The notes: generated by a model not told the origin, from the sequence alone. A stretch of 64,000 nucleotides of DNA from Hymenobacter caeli (GCF_013294115.1 NZ_JABSNP010000001.1:310001-374000), one strand, 5' to 3'; positions 1 through 8,530 are shown, counted from the stretch's first letter. Numbers and translations are program-made.

Positions 1-496
1 GCTCCACCCCGTACACCCGGTGCAGGATGAGCTGGTAGGCCATGCGGGTCATGTAGGCCTCCGTGCTGGCCTGGTCCAGGTTCAGGGGCTGCTTGATGGT
101 GCGCTCCCGGTTGAGCAGCACTTCGGCAAAACGGGGCGTGTAATAAAAGCTCGTGCGCCGAAACGGCGGAATGGCCCCGCTGATGGCGCTGCCCACCGTG
201 GCCGTCGGGAACACGGCCAGCATGATGGTTTCCAAAAAATCGTGCTCTTTTTCGAGCACCGCTGGGTCGGCCAGGGGGCCCCGCAGCCCGGGGGTGCGGG
301 CCGCCTGCCGGGCAATGGCGCGGGCCAGCAGGGCCAGGCCGGGGTTGGGGTCGGCCTCGCGGGCCTGCCAGTAGGCCAGCAGCGGCTCCAGGCTCAGGGC
401 GGTGGCAAACGGGAAGGCCGGGTCGCCCGGGGCCGGGGCCGCCGCCGGGGGCGCGAGCAGCGCCGTCGCGGCGGCGTCAAGGGCAGAAGTGGGCAT
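1..496 (-). CDS. GAF-like sensory protein, N-terminal part (runs off the window)
   Basis: The reading frame starts at the ATG complementary to 494-496 and stays open to base 1, so only about 165 residues are visible. After an Ala/Pro-rich leader of some 25 residues comes PFATALSLEPLLAYWQA, then a helical segment and IMLAVFPTATVGSAISG. This resembles the N-terminal region that precedes GAF domains in a Bacteroidetes family I recall. No GAF core or catalytic motif is inside the window. The family call is tentative, but the coding call is sound because codon use matches the neighbours and the frame has no stop. Confidence 0.5.
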   Translation of the reverse strand, partial: MPTSALDAAATALLAPPAAAPAPGDPAFPFATALSLEPLLAYWQAREADPNPGLALLARAIARQAARTPGLRGPLADPAVLEKEHDFLETIMLAVFPTATVGSAISGAIPPFRRTSFYYTPRFAEVLLNRERTIKQPLNLDQASTEAYMTRMAYQLILHRVYGVE

Positions 497-567
497 GGGG
501 CAGGGCAGGAGGGGCGGCGGGGGCACGCCCGGTGGTACGCGGCCCGGCCGGCCAGTGGTGCCGGGCC

Positions 568-1257
568 CTACTTGGTGATGGACTGGTAAACGGGACTGTT
601 GGGGGCGGGCTCGGTGGCGGTGATGGTGGTGGCGACGCCAGCGGCGCTGGGAGTGCCGGGGACGGGCATTGGAAGTAGTTGGGTCAAAACGGCCGTTTTC
701 GAGGTATTGCGGTAGCAGGTGCAGCAGCCCGTGCCATCGAATTCGCCCACCAACCGGATGGTTGTCAGTTCGTACCGGCGCGGGTCGTTGCGCAAGAGTT
801 GTCCCGGGCCCCGGCGCACTTCAATGCGGTACAGGTACGTGTTGAGCTTCCGCGAGCCCTGCTGCGTAAACGGTAAGTTATTGTTCAGCAACAGGCTGTC
901 GGTTTGCACGGCGTTGGTACGGGTGGCTGGGCTTCTGATGAAAGTCACTAAATCGTAACCGTTGGCTACGTCAATGGAGTCGGCGTAATCCCGAAAATTG
1001 GTGTAGTGCGACGTCGCCTTGGGAGCCGATAAAGGCTGGCCCTTGGCATCGAGCGGCAGCGCGTAGCGCCGAAACTGCACGGTGTCCAACTCCGTTTTCT
1101 CGTTGAAGCCGTTAGCCGAATTATCGGCCACTTTCACAAACTTGAAATAAAACGCATCGGCCCGCTCGTCCTGGCAGTCGCACACGTTGTTGGCGCAGCA
1201 GCCGGCCAGCAGGCCAATAACACCCAGGGGAAGCAAAAAACGCAGGAGCCGCATCAT
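568..1257 (-). CDS. Hypothetical lipoprotein
   Basis: The product is 229 residues. It starts MMRLLRF, has a hydrophobic segment and then the lipobox LLAGC near residue 19, so it should be a lipid-anchored envelope protein. The frame stays open upstream of 1257, but that extension is low-complexity Pro/Ala/Arg and overlaps the preceding lipoprotein gene, so the ATG just before the signal peptide is preferred. A TATCTTTG box four bases upstream supports this start. The mature part has many Cys residues near its N-terminus (CCANNVCDC) and again near the C-terminus (GCCTC), which could form disulfides. I recognise no domain. Confidence 0.8.
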   Translation of the reverse strand: MMRLLRFLLPLGVIGLLAGCCANNVCDCQDERADAFYFKFVKVADNSANGFNEKTELDTVQFRRYALPLDAKGQPLSAPKATSHYTNFRDYADSIDVANGYDLVTFIRSPATRTNAVQTDSLLLNNNLPFTQQGSRKLNTYLYRIEVRRGPGQLLRNDPRRYELTTIRLVGEFDGTGCCTCYRNTSKTAVLTQLLPMPVPGTPSAAGVATTITATEPAPNSPVYQSITK

Positions 1258-1261
1258 GCCC

Positions 1262-1269
1262 CAAAGATA
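1262..1269 (-). promoter_or_regulatory. -7 promoter element TATCTTTG
   Basis: On the minus strand TATCTTTG is followed by GGGC and then the ATG at 1257. It matches the Bacteroidetes -7 consensus TAnnTTTG. The spacing puts transcription start on or next to the start codon. Confidence 0.6.
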
Positions 1270-1276
1270 CGGCCGG

Positions 1277-1933
1277 CTAGCGGCGGCCGCGGGCGGCCGC
1301 GGTGGGCAGCGTGGGGTTGTCGACGGGGCCGTGGGCCAGCAGCAGGGGCCGGAGGCGGGCGGCGGCCGTGTCGAGCTGGGGGCGGATGCGGGCCAGGGCG
1401 TCGCGCAGGGCCAGCACGTCGGCCAGGCGGGGGGCATTTTTTTGGGCGTAGCCGTGGTACATGGCCACGCGGGCCCGGCCGCTCCCCTTGCCGGCGTAGG
1501 TGCCCAGCACGCGGCCCTGGGCGTCCGATACCTGCACTTCGGCCGTCACGTCGGTCTGGTACGTTTCGAGGGGCACGCCCAGAAAAGTGGGCGTTAGCAG
1601 CAAGGCCATCTGCACGGCTTGCCAGCCGCGCAGGCGGCGGCGGGTGGCGGCGTGCGTCACCACGAGGCGGGCGTAGCCGAAGGTGGCCGAATCGGTGGGC
1701 TCGGCCACGTTGCGCTGCAGCTCGTTGGTGAACAGGCGCAGCGGGTCTTCGGGCAGCAGGCCGTCGCTGGCCCCCAGCGGGCCGGGGTCGGTGGCTACTT
1801 CCAGCGCTGGCAGCCGCTCGCGCAGCGGGGCAAAGGGCGTGGCCGCCAGCGGCACCTTGGCCGAGCGGCAGCCGGCGGCCAGCATCCCGGTAATGAACAA
1901 TAGAATATAAATAAAGTGTAGCTTAATTTTCAT
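1277..1933 (-). CDS. Hypothetical lipoprotein
   Basis: The product is 218 residues, starting MKIKLHFIYILLFITGMLAAGC. The hydrophobic stretch ending in the lipobox LAAGC is a type II signal peptide, so the mature protein should be lipid anchored. The start is placed there because the 41 codons upstream carry no signal-like sequence and overlap a hairpin. The C-terminal half has a helical stretch (LADVLALRDALARIRPQL). It is transcribed in the same direction as the lipoprotein at 568-1257, 19 bases away, though that gene also has its own -7 box. No known domain is recognised. Confidence 0.8.
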   Translation of the reverse strand: MKIKLHFIYILLFITGMLAAGCRSAKVPLAATPFAPLRERLPALEVATDPGPLGASDGLLPEDPLRLFTNELQRNVAEPTDSATFGYARLVVTHAATRRRLRGWQAVQMALLLTPTFLGVPLETYQTDVTAEVQVSDAQGRVLGTYAGKGSGRARVAMYHGYAQKNAPRLADVLALRDALARIRPQLDTAAARLRPLLLAHGPVDNPTLPTAAARGRR

Positions 1934-1974
1934 AGACTTAGGTGGCAAAAGCAGGCGGAGCGGTGGGTGGGTAG

Positions 1975-2024
1975 GCACGCACGGCCCCGAAACCTTTAAA
2001 AAGAGGGTTCGGGGCCGTGCGTGC
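1975..2024. terminator. GC-rich hairpin downstream of the symporter gene
   Basis: A 17-bp perfect inverted repeat (1975-1991 and 2008-2024) encloses an A/T-containing loop. It lies just after the symporter stop on the minus strand and before the lipoprotein start. There is no clean T-run after the stem, so the terminator role is inferred from position only. Confidence 0.45.
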
Positions 2025-2074
2025 CCCAAGGTAGCACGCCGCCGCGGCACTGCCAACCGGCCCGCGGGGCCGGG

Positions 2075-3487
2075 CTACTGGTGGGCGGCGGGCACCATTT
2101 CGGGCAGCGCGGCCGGGTCGGGGCCCTGGTAGTCGTCGATGAACTCGCCCTCCCAACGGGCCACCACGGCGCTGGCCAGGCAGTTGCCGAGCACGTTCAC
2201 GGCGGTGCGGGCCATGTCCATCAGCGCGTCGATGCCGAGGATGATGAACACCGGCCAGGCCGGCAAATTGAACGAGGGCAGCGTGGCCAGCAGAATCACG
2301 AGCGAGGCGCGGGGCACCCCGGCCACGCCCTTGCTGGTGAGCATCAGCGTGAACACCAGCAGCATCTGGTTGCCAAACGAGAGGGGCACGCCCGCCGCCT
2401 GGGCCACGAACACCGCCGCCAGCGAGAGGTAGAGCGTGGTGCCGTCGAGGTTGAAGGAGTAGCCCGTGGGCATGACAAAGGCCACGATGCGGCGCGGCAC
2501 CCCGATGCTCTCCATGGCTTCCATGGCCCGGGGCAGGGCCGCCTCGCTGCTGGTGGTGGCGAAGGCGATGCTCACCGGCTCGGCCACCGCCGCCACGAAG
2601 CGCCGCAGCGGAATGCGCATGAGCAGCGCCACCGGCAGCAGCACCAGCAGCACGAAGGCGATGAGGGCCCCGTAGAGCGTGAGCAGCAGCTGAAACGCGT
2701 TGAGCAGGGGCCCGAAGCCGAGCTTGGCCACCGTGTAGGCCATGGCCCCGCCCACGCCCAGCGGCGCGAAGTACATCACCACGTTGGTGAACTTGAACAT
2801 CACCTCCGACAGGCTTTCGCACAGGTCGAGCATCACGCGGCGCGACCGTTCGGGGGTGAGGGCCAGGCCGATGGCGAAGAGGATGGCGAAGATGACCACT
2901 TGCAGCACCTGCCCCTCGGCCACCGATTTGGCAATGTTTTCGGGGAAGATGTGCAGGATGATGTCGGCCGCCGTTTGGGGCGCGGTGGCGGCCAGCGCAT
3001 CAGCTTTTTCGGCAATGGCGGTGTTCTTGATGCCCACCCCGGCCTTGGTGAAGTTGATGGCCGCCAGGCCGATGAACAGGGCGAATGTCGTCACCACTTC
3101 AAAATAAATCAGCGCCTTGAGCCCCATGCGGCCCACCTGCTTGAGGTTGGCGTGGCCGGCGATGCCCACCACCAGCGTGGCGAACACCAGCGGGGCGATG
3201 ATGGTCTTCACGAGCCGCAGGAAGGCGTCGCTCAATACCTTAAGGTGCAGGGCGGCGGCCGGGGCGTCGTGACCGATTTCGATGCCCACCAGCATGCTCA
3301 GCACAATCCACAGGGTGAGCGAGCGGCGCGGGGCCACGGCCAGCGCCAGGGCCCCCAGCGCCGCCCAGCGGGCGGCTACGGGCACGGCGGCCGGCAGCGC
3401 CAGCCGCCCGGTTTCGGCCAGAAACGTGAGCAAGATGGCCAGCAGCAGCAAAACCAGGGCCGGCACGGCAACGCGCGAAAACTTCAT
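2075..3487 (-). CDS. Dicarboxylate/amino acid:cation symporter (DAACS family)
   Basis: The product is 470 residues with about eight hydrophobic segments, the usual size for GltP/DctA-type carriers. Family signatures are present: the serine-rich reentrant loop AFATTSSEAALP and the later NLDGTTLY motif, which form the substrate and cation sites. It should take up glutamate/aspartate or C4-dicarboxylates across the inner membrane with Na+ or H+. Residues alone do not settle the substrate. The start at MKFSRVAV gives a proper first membrane helix; upstream codons are low-complexity. It diverges from the epimerase gene at 3660, so the two may share a regulatory region. Confidence 0.9.
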   Translation of the reverse strand: MKFSRVAVPALVLLLLAILLTFLAETGRLALPAAVPVAARWAALGALALAVAPRRSLTLWIVLSMLVGIEIGHDAPAAALHLKVLSDAFLRLVKTIIAPLVFATLVVGIAGHANLKQVGRMGLKALIYFEVVTTFALFIGLAAINFTKAGVGIKNTAIAEKADALAATAPQTAADIILHIFPENIAKSVAEGQVLQVVIFAILFAIGLALTPERSRRVMLDLCESLSEVMFKFTNVVMYFAPLGVGGAMAYTVAKLGFGPLLNAFQLLLTLYGALIAFVLLVLLPVALLMRIPLRRFVAAVAEPVSIAFATTSSEAALPRAMEAMESIGVPRRIVAFVMPTGYSFNLDGTTLYLSLAAVFVAQAAGVPLSFGNQMLLVFTLMLTSKGVAGVPRASLVILLATLPSFNLPAWPVFIILGIDALMDMARTAVNVLGNCLASAVVARWEGEFIDDYQGPDPAALPEMVPAAHQ

Positions 3488-3659
3488 GGGCAACGACGAA
3501 AACACATGTGGCCCGCATGAAGAAAAGGCGGGCCCGGCAAAGGTAGCCGGCCGCGGGCCCCGCCCCACGCGCCCGCTGCCCGAAGGCCGCGTGGGCCGGC
3601 ACGGGGGGCGCACGGCGTTTTCGCCGCATCTTCGGGCCACCGCGCCCCTTGCCCCGCCC

Positions 3660-4664
3660 ATGCCCGCCTGGACCCTCACTTCCTTAGAACTACCGCTGCG
3701 CTTCGTCTGGAAAATCTCCCGCAACGCTTCCACCGCCAAAACCAACCTGATAGCCGAGGTGGCCGGCCGCGGCCACACCGGCCGGGGCGAAGCGGCCCCC
3801 AACGTGCGCTACGCCGAGTCGCCGGAATTGCTGGCCGAGCAGTTTGGAGCCCTGCAAGCCGCTGGTTTGGAGCAGGCTGAAAATTTAGAAGATTTCGACG
3901 CCCTGCTGGGGGCCCACCCCGTGGCCCACGCCCTGAGTTTTGCCCTGGAGGCCGCGCTGGTGCAGTGGCTGGCCGCCCGCGCCGGGCAGCCGGTGTGGCA
4001 GTGGCTGGGCGTGCCGCCGCCGGCCGCCGCCACGCCCACGGCCTTCACGCTGCCCATCATGCCGCCCGGCGAGGTGGCCGCTTTCCTGGCGGCGCAGCGG
4101 GCCGCGCGGTTCCAGTTGCTGAAAGTGAAGGTGGACGCCGCCGGGGGCCTCGACCTGCTGCGCGAGGTGGCGCGCGTGCTGCCCGGCCACGCCCTGCTCG
4201 TGGACGGCAACGAGGCCTGGGCCGACGCCGACGGCCTGCTGCAATTCCTGGCGCAGGCCCGCGCCGTGCCCGGGCTGCACATGGCCCTGCTCGAACAGCC
4301 CCTGCCCGCCGCCCGCGCCGCCGACTACCACTACCTGCGCCCCCGGGCCGGCGTGCCGCTGCTGGCCGACGAGTCGGTGACCGACGCGGCCGACTTTGAA
4401 GACATTGCCCGGCAGTTCCACGGCGTGAACGTGAAACTGATGAAGGCCGGGGGCCTGCGGCGCGGCATTGAGCTGCTGCGCCGCACCCGCGCCCACGGCC
4501 TGCGCCCCATGCTGGGCTGCATGGTCGAAACCAGCCTGGGCATCGCCGCCGCGCTGCAAATCAGCGCCCTGGCCGACGTGCACGACCTCGACGGCATCCT
4601 CATCGTCCAAAACGAGCCGTTTGGGTTGGTGCGCGAGGAAGCCGGGGCCCTGCGGCTGACCTGA
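3660..4664 (+). CDS. Dipeptide epimerase, enolase superfamily (L-Ala-D/L-Glu epimerase type)
   Basis: The product is 334 residues. It keeps the muconate-lactonizing subgroup layout: capping domain first, then the barrel with LLKVKV (the KxK base), VDGNEAW and LLEQPL (metal ligands Asp and Glu), ADESV (third ligand) and KLMKAGGL (second catalytic Lys). These fit L-Ala-D/L-Glu epimerases, which recycle murein peptide by inverting the Glu centre. Other dipeptide specificities occur in this family and cannot be excluded. The ATG at 3660 gives the conserved N-terminal strand directly; longer versions add only low-complexity sequence. Confidence 0.85.
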   Translation: MPAWTLTSLELPLRFVWKISRNASTAKTNLIAEVAGRGHTGRGEAAPNVRYAESPELLAEQFGALQAAGLEQAENLEDFDALLGAHPVAHALSFALEAALVQWLAARAGQPVWQWLGVPPPAAATPTAFTLPIMPPGEVAAFLAAQRAARFQLLKVKVDAAGGLDLLREVARVLPGHALLVDGNEAWADADGLLQFLAQARAVPGLHMALLEQPLPAARAADYHYLRPRAGVPLLADESVTDAADFEDIARQFHGVNVKLMKAGGLRRGIELLRRTRAHGLRPMLGCMVETSLGIAAALQISALADVHDLDGILIVQNEPFGLVREEAGALRLT

Positions 4665-4695
4665 AGCGCTGCCGTTGGTCCACCCGCGCCGAACC

Positions 4696-5265
4696 CTATT
4701 TCTCCCGGAGCTGCGCGTCCAGCGCCGCCAGGTCGAGGTCGAGTTGGCGGGTGTCGGGCGGGGTGGGTTGGCCCGGGCCCAGCAGGGCAATTTTGCGGTT
4801 GAGCAACTCCACCTTGCGCTCCAGCAACTGCAAGTGGACCCTGAGGGCCTCGTTTTCGGCTTTGGCGTCGCCGGGAACGGCGCGGCCGGGTAGCGTGTAG
4901 GGGCTGTACGACGCGCCGGCCGCTCCCGGGGCCTCGCCCCGCGCCGCGGCGGCGCTGCCCGGCGTGGCGAATACCAGGCCGCCGTCGGGCCGCACGAAGT
5001 CGCCTTCTTTGAGCGTTGTTAACTTGCCGCCTGGAAACTCCACGATGCCGCTTTTATAGTTTATTTTGGTGCCGTTGGCCAGGCGCACGTTTTGGGTGAG
5101 GGGCACGGTTTGGTTGCCGTCGCGCCGCACCACGGCTCCGTTCTGGAACACGAACTGCGTTTGGGCCTTGGTTTGCACGGGGAAGCCGCCCTGCTGCGCG
5201 GCGGCTCCGCGCGGCGCGGCCGCCGCGCACGCAGCCAAGCCTAACGAAATAATAAACAGCTTCAT
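4696..5265 (-). CDS. Secreted DUF6799 domain protein
   Basis: The product is 189 residues with a signal peptide (MKLFIISLGLAACAAAA...AQQ). The middle segment, about residues 45-100, has the repeating pattern of DUF6799: QNGAVVRRDGNQTVPLTQNV, then NGTKINYKSGIVEFPGG and TLKEGDFVRPDG. The C-terminal 40 residues form a heptad-rich helix (LQLLERKVELLNRKIALL), a likely coiled coil. The start is the ATG before the signal peptide; longer frames would run into the divergent marR promoter. The function of DUF6799 is unknown to me; an envelope role is inferred from secretion. Confidence 0.75.
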   Translation of the reverse strand: MKLFIISLGLAACAAAAPRGAAAQQGGFPVQTKAQTQFVFQNGAVVRRDGNQTVPLTQNVRLANGTKINYKSGIVEFPGGKLTTLKEGDFVRPDGGLVFATPGSAAAARGEAPGAAGASYSPYTLPGRAVPGDAKAENEALRVHLQLLERKVELLNRKIALLGPGQPTPPDTRQLDLDLAALDAQLREK

Positions 5266-5378
5266 GCTAAAAGGCAATAAATTGAGGATGAGAGAAATAC
5301 AGTAGCAAATACGGGTCCGGCAGCACCTCAGTGCTTGGTGGTTGAACAGTATTTTTAGGAACGATGTCGCAACATTAA

Positions 5379-5397
5379 ATGTACGTACATATATTTG
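5379..5397 (+). promoter_or_regulatory. marR promoter with palindromic candidate operator
   Basis: ATGTACGTACAT (5379-5390) is a perfect 12-bp palindrome. It overlaps by one base the -7 element TATATTTG (5390-5397), which lies 22 bases before the marR ATG. A repressor bound there would block the promoter, the usual arrangement for MarR autoregulation. No clear -33 TTG was found. Confidence 0.55.
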
Positions 5398-5419
5398 CAG
5401 CGTCAACCGCAGTTATTCC

Positions 5420-5881
5420 ATGCGCATCGAGGACGAAATTAAACAGCCGGTTTTTCGTAACCAATACGAAAAGGCTATCATCAACCTGTCGTATACGGCC
5501 GGGTGGCTGCAAATGCGGCAGGCCGCGGCCTTCAAGCCGTACGGCCTCACGCTGCCGCAGTTCAACATCCTGCGCATTTTGCGCGGCCAGCACCCGTGCC
5601 CGGCCACAGTGGCCCTGCTAATCGACCGGATGCTGGACAAAACCAGTAACGCCTCGCGCATCGTGGACCGGCTGGTGGAAAAGCAGCTTGTGACGCGCAC
5701 CGTGTGCCCGGCCAACCGCCGCGCCGTCGACATTCGCATCACGGAGACAGGCTTGGCCTTGCTCGGCCGCGTCGAGGCCAACAACCTGCTGGACCCTACC
5801 CACATGGGCCTGGGTTCCTTATCGGCCGAAGAGCTGGGTCTTTTCAACGACCTGCTTGACAAGCTGCGGACGGTCGAATAA
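5420..5881 (+). CDS. MarR family transcriptional regulator
   Basis: The product is 153 residues, typical for MarR. The winged-helix core is visible: YGLTLPQFNILRIL (first helix), then IDRMLDKTSNASRIVDRLVEK (recognition helix region) and VCPANRRAVDIRITETG (wing). These proteins bind palindromic operators as dimers and release them on binding small ligands or oxidants. The ATG at 5420 fits the family length and the upstream -7 box. It precedes yceI by 65 bases on the same strand, so YceI is the likely target and the two may be co-transcribed. Confidence 0.9.
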   Translation: MRIEDEIKQPVFRNQYEKAIINLSYTAGWLQMRQAAAFKPYGLTLPQFNILRILRGQHPCPATVALLIDRMLDKTSNASRIVDRLVEKQLVTRTVCPANRRAVDIRITETGLALLGRVEANNLLDPTHMGLGSLSAEELGLFNDLLDKLRTVE

Positions 5882-5946
5882 TCGCTTTTTTGGCCCCAGG
5901 GCCTGTTTGCTATTTTGCCACCTTTTTCTTTTACCCTTTTTTAAAC

Positions 5947-6552
5947 ATGAAAAAAATTCTGTTCCCCGCCCTGTTGGCCCTGGCCGCCCTCGTGGCCCCG
6001 GCCGCTAACGCCCAGACCGCCTACAAGCTCCAGCCCCAGCTGAGCACCCTGGGCTGGGAGGGCAAAGCCGTAACGCACGGCCACAACGGTACCATTCAAT
6101 TCACGAGCGGCGACCTGCTGGTGAAAAACGACATGGTGGTGGGCGGCACCACCACCGTGGACATGAAAACCATCAAGGCCACCGACATCAAGGAGGCCGA
6201 GCAGCAGGCCAAATTCGTGGGCCACATGAGCAGCGACGACTTCTTCGGCGCGGACAAGTTCCCCACCGCCACCATCAAGCTCGTGAGCGTGACCCCCATC
6301 AAGGGGGCCGCCGCTACCGCCAACAACGCCACCATCGTGGGCGACATGACCATCAAGGGCGTGACCAACCGCATCACTTTCCCCGCCAAAGTAGGCGTGA
6401 AAGGCGGCGTGGCCGCCGCCACCGGCAAGGTCACCATCGACCGCACCAAGTTCGGCCTGAAGTACGGCTCAAAGTCGTTCTTTGACAGCATCGGCGACAA
6501 GGCCATCTACGACGAGTTCACCCTGGACTTCAACGTGATTGCCAAGATGTAA
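5947..6552 (+). CDS. YceI family periplasmic protein
   Basis: The product is 201 residues with a clean signal peptide (MKKILFPALLALAALVAPAANA). The mature part is a YceI lipocalin-like beta barrel: LSTLGWEGKAVTHGHNGTI, then MKTIKATD, LKSDDFF-type FVGHMSSDDFFGADKFPTA, and the closing IDRTKFGLKYGSKS with IYDEFTLDF. YceI proteins bind isoprenoid-type lipids in the periplasm and are often stress-induced. It follows marR and ends in a strong terminator, so the pair forms a compact unit. Confidence 0.92.
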   Translation: MKKILFPALLALAALVAPAANAQTAYKLQPQLSTLGWEGKAVTHGHNGTIQFTSGDLLVKNDMVVGGTTTVDMKTIKATDIKEAEQQAKFVGHMSSDDFFGADKFPTATIKLVSVTPIKGAAATANNATIVGDMTIKGVTNRITFPAKVGVKGGVAAATGKVTIDRTKFGLKYGSKSFFDSIGDKAIYDEFTLDFNVIAKM

Positions 6553-6573
6553 TTGGCGCTTGCCATTGGATTG

Positions 6574-6607
6574 AAAAGGCCCCGCCAATTCGTTGGCGGG
6601 GCCTTTT
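6574..6607. terminator. Bidirectional intrinsic terminator
   Basis: A 15-bp stem AAAAGGCCCCGCCAA/TTGGCGGGGCCTTTT with a TTCG loop has A- and T-runs on both sides. It ends yceI on the plus strand and the lipoprotein gene at 6630 on the minus strand. Confidence 0.9.
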
Positions 6608-6629
6608 TGCGTCAGCGAAGTGGGGGGAG

Positions 6630-7349
6630 CTACTCGGTGCGCGTGGGGGAGGCGGCCGGCGGCACCGGCGCGGGGGCCGGCGTGGGCACTGGGGCCGGCA
6701 CGTAAGTCGATTCGGTGCTGGGGCGCAGCTCCAGGCGCATGGGGGCCACCGCCGATTCACGCAGGCTGAGGATGCCGTACACGGTTTCGCCGGGCTTGAT
6801 GGTGCGGTTGGTGAGGTCGAACGTTTGGAACTCCTTGCGCATGTTGCCGTTGGCCAGGCTGGCCCCCAGGATGTTGCCGCCGGCGATGAAGGGCCCCGTG
6901 GGCAAGAAGGTGTTGTTGCTTTGGGTAACGTAACCGTTGGTGGTGGTGGTGCTCGAAAGGTTGATGTTCAGCAGCAAGTACAGCAAGTAGATGGCCACGC
7001 CCTGCTTCAGGTCCTGGGCGGCGATGGGGGCCGCCACGGGCGTGATGGGTCGGTCGCCGTATTGCAGCACCAGGTCGCGCGAGAAATTCAGCTCGCGGCC
7101 CGAGTTGTTGGTGACGCGCACAGCGGCCACGTGGTAGCCTTTTTTGGCCTCGTGCTTGCGGTACTTCTTGTTGCGGCCGTTCAGCCGCAGGGCGTCGAAC
7201 TGGTAGCCAAAATCCACCGGGGCATTGGCCGCCGACGCCTGGTAGGTGGCGATGCGGTCAGGCCGGATGGGGGTGTACGAGCCGGCGCAGCCGGCGGTGA
7301 GCAAGAGCAGGCCCAGGCCAGCGCTTAAACGGGTAGATCGTTTTAGCAT
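6630..7349 (-). CDS. Hypothetical lipoprotein
   Basis: The product is 239 residues. It begins MLKRSTRLSAGLGLLLLTAGC, a lipoprotein signal with lipobox LTAGC. The body has beta-type sequence (VAAVRVTNNSGRELNFSRDL, then PGETVYGILSLRESA) that looks like an immunoglobulin-like fold. The last 25 residues are Pro/Ala-rich. I recognise no named family. It is convergent with yceI across a shared terminator. Confidence 0.8.
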   Translation of the reverse strand: MLKRSTRLSAGLGLLLLTAGCAGSYTPIRPDRIATYQASAANAPVDFGYQFDALRLNGRNKKYRKHEAKKGYHVAAVRVTNNSGRELNFSRDLVLQYGDRPITPVAAPIAAQDLKQGVAIYLLYLLLNINLSSTTTTNGYVTQSNNTFLPTGPFIAGGNILGASLANGNMRKEFQTFDLTNRTIKPGETVYGILSLRESAVAPMRLELRPSTESTYVPAPVPTPAPAPVPPAASPTRTE

Positions 7350-7386
7350 ATAAAAGGGGTGAAAAGGGGATCAAGACGGCGCGAAG

Positions 7387-7944
7387 CTAGTAAGGGATTG
7401 TCAATTCCCGGGGTAGCTCGAAGGTCAGATTTGCGCTTTTCTTGCGGCGGTGCAAATCATTCAGGGTCTCGTCCAGCGCCGGTTTGTATTCCACCCATAA
7501 ATCTTCGTGCAGGTGCTTCAGTATCAGGCCCGGCAGGCGGGCGGCCAGCCGGGCCACGGCCTTGTAAAAGCCGTCGTACACGCTGTCGAACTGCCCCGAG
7601 TAGTGGTCGAGGCACAGGCGCAGGGTGTAGGCCAGCAGGTCGATTTCGAGCTGCTTGCTTTTGGTGATGCGGCGGGCCCGGGCGGCCTCCTGCACGCTGG
7701 CCCGCAAGGCCTTCACTAGGCTACGGTTGAGCAGGCGCCCGCTCACGGCCAGGTTGAACAATTCGTGGATGCGGTCGGCGGTTTCCTCCTGGATTTGGGC
7801 CAGCGACACGTCGGCCAGCAGCTCAAAGCGGAAGGTTTCGTACAGCTCGGCGTCGCGGCGCACGGCCCGCAGCAGCAGGGCTTCTTTCTCGGCCTCGCCG
7901 AGGCGCTTGAGAGCTTTTTTAAATTCGGGCGCGGGAACGGGCAC
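7387..7944 (-). CDS. Conserved hypothetical cytoplasmic protein
   Basis: The product is about 185 residues, mostly helical and charged (ALKRLGEAEKEALLLRAVRR, LAYTLRLCLDHYSGQFDSVY, ILKHLHEDLWVEYKPALDE). There is no signal peptide or membrane segment. The frame is open much further upstream but would overlap clpS on the other strand, so a GTG start at 7944 is proposed; the start is uncertain. The family is unknown to me. It diverges from clpS. Confidence 0.65.
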   Translation of the reverse strand: MPVPAPEFKKALKRLGEAEKEALLLRAVRRDAELYETFRFELLADVSLAQIQEETADRIHELFNLAVSGRLLNRSLVKALRASVQEAARARRITKSKQLEIDLLAYTLRLCLDHYSGQFDSVYDGFYKAVARLAARLPGLILKHLHEDLWVEYKPALDETLNDLHRRKKSANLTFELPRELTIPY

Positions 7945-8163
7945 GGGGGGAGCTGGTGGGTGTGAAACGATGAAGGCGGCCCGTATACCGACCGGGCAGG
8001 GCCCAGACGGCCGCCACCGGGCGGGCCCCGGCCGGTGGCGTTGGGTGAGGGCCGGAAATTTACGCCCGGTGGCCCAACGACTACCTTGTTTCCCGAAACG
8101 ATTTATGAGCCGTGGGTGTTGGCAGATGCCGCCAACCCCGTCCCGCTGCGTAAATTTGCTTCC

Positions 8164-8445
8164 ATGACGACCCGCCCCCAAATTGATTTCGACGAGGACG
8201 TACTGTTGCTCGAAGAAACCGCCGAGCCGCGCAGCCTCGTGGTGTACAACGACGAAGTGAACACCTTTGCCCACGTCATCAAAACCCTGATTGACGTGTG
8301 CCAGCACCAGCCCGAGCAGGCCGAGCAGTGCACGCTGCTCATCCACTACAAGGGCAAGTGCAACGTCAAAAACGGCACCTACGACGAGCTGGAGCCCCTG
8401 TGCACGGCCATCCACGACCGGGGCATCTCGGCGGATATCTCCTAA
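8164..8445 (+). CDS. clpS: ATP-dependent Clp protease adaptor ClpS
   Basis: The product is 93 residues, the normal ClpS size. The hallmark VVYNDEVNTFAHVI is followed by LIHYKGKCNVKNGTYDEL, the ClpA-binding and N-degron pocket segments. ClpS delivers N-end-rule substrates to the ClpA/ClpC unfoldase in the cytoplasm. The ATG at 8164 gives the family's usual short acidic N-terminal tail. An inverted repeat follows the stop at once, and recR is next. Confidence 0.92.
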   Translation: MTTRPQIDFDEDVLLLEETAEPRSLVVYNDEVNTFAHVIKTLIDVCQHQPEQAEQCTLLIHYKGKCNVKNGTYDELEPLCTAIHDRGISADIS

Positions 8446-8447
8446 AA

Positions 8448-8521
8448 AATGATTGAGTGGTTGCGTGGTTAAACGGTTGATTGAACGGCCAACCATTTAA
8501 CCATGCAACCATTCAACCATT
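8448..8521. repeat. Imperfect inverted repeat built of GGTTGAATGGTT-like words
   Basis: Two 32-base arms (8448-8479 and 8490-8521) pair with four mismatches around a 10-base loop. Each arm is itself a loose tandem of GTGGTTG/ATGGTTA words. It fills the clpS-recR gap and leaves ten bases before the recR start, so it may attenuate read-through into recR. Confidence 0.75.
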
Positions 8522-8530
8522 ACCCTCCGA

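Noticed and set aside
2021..3520. Plus-strand open frame opposite the symporter gene
   Set aside because: It is His/Gly/Gln-rich with no signature; the minus strand has the DAACS motifs.
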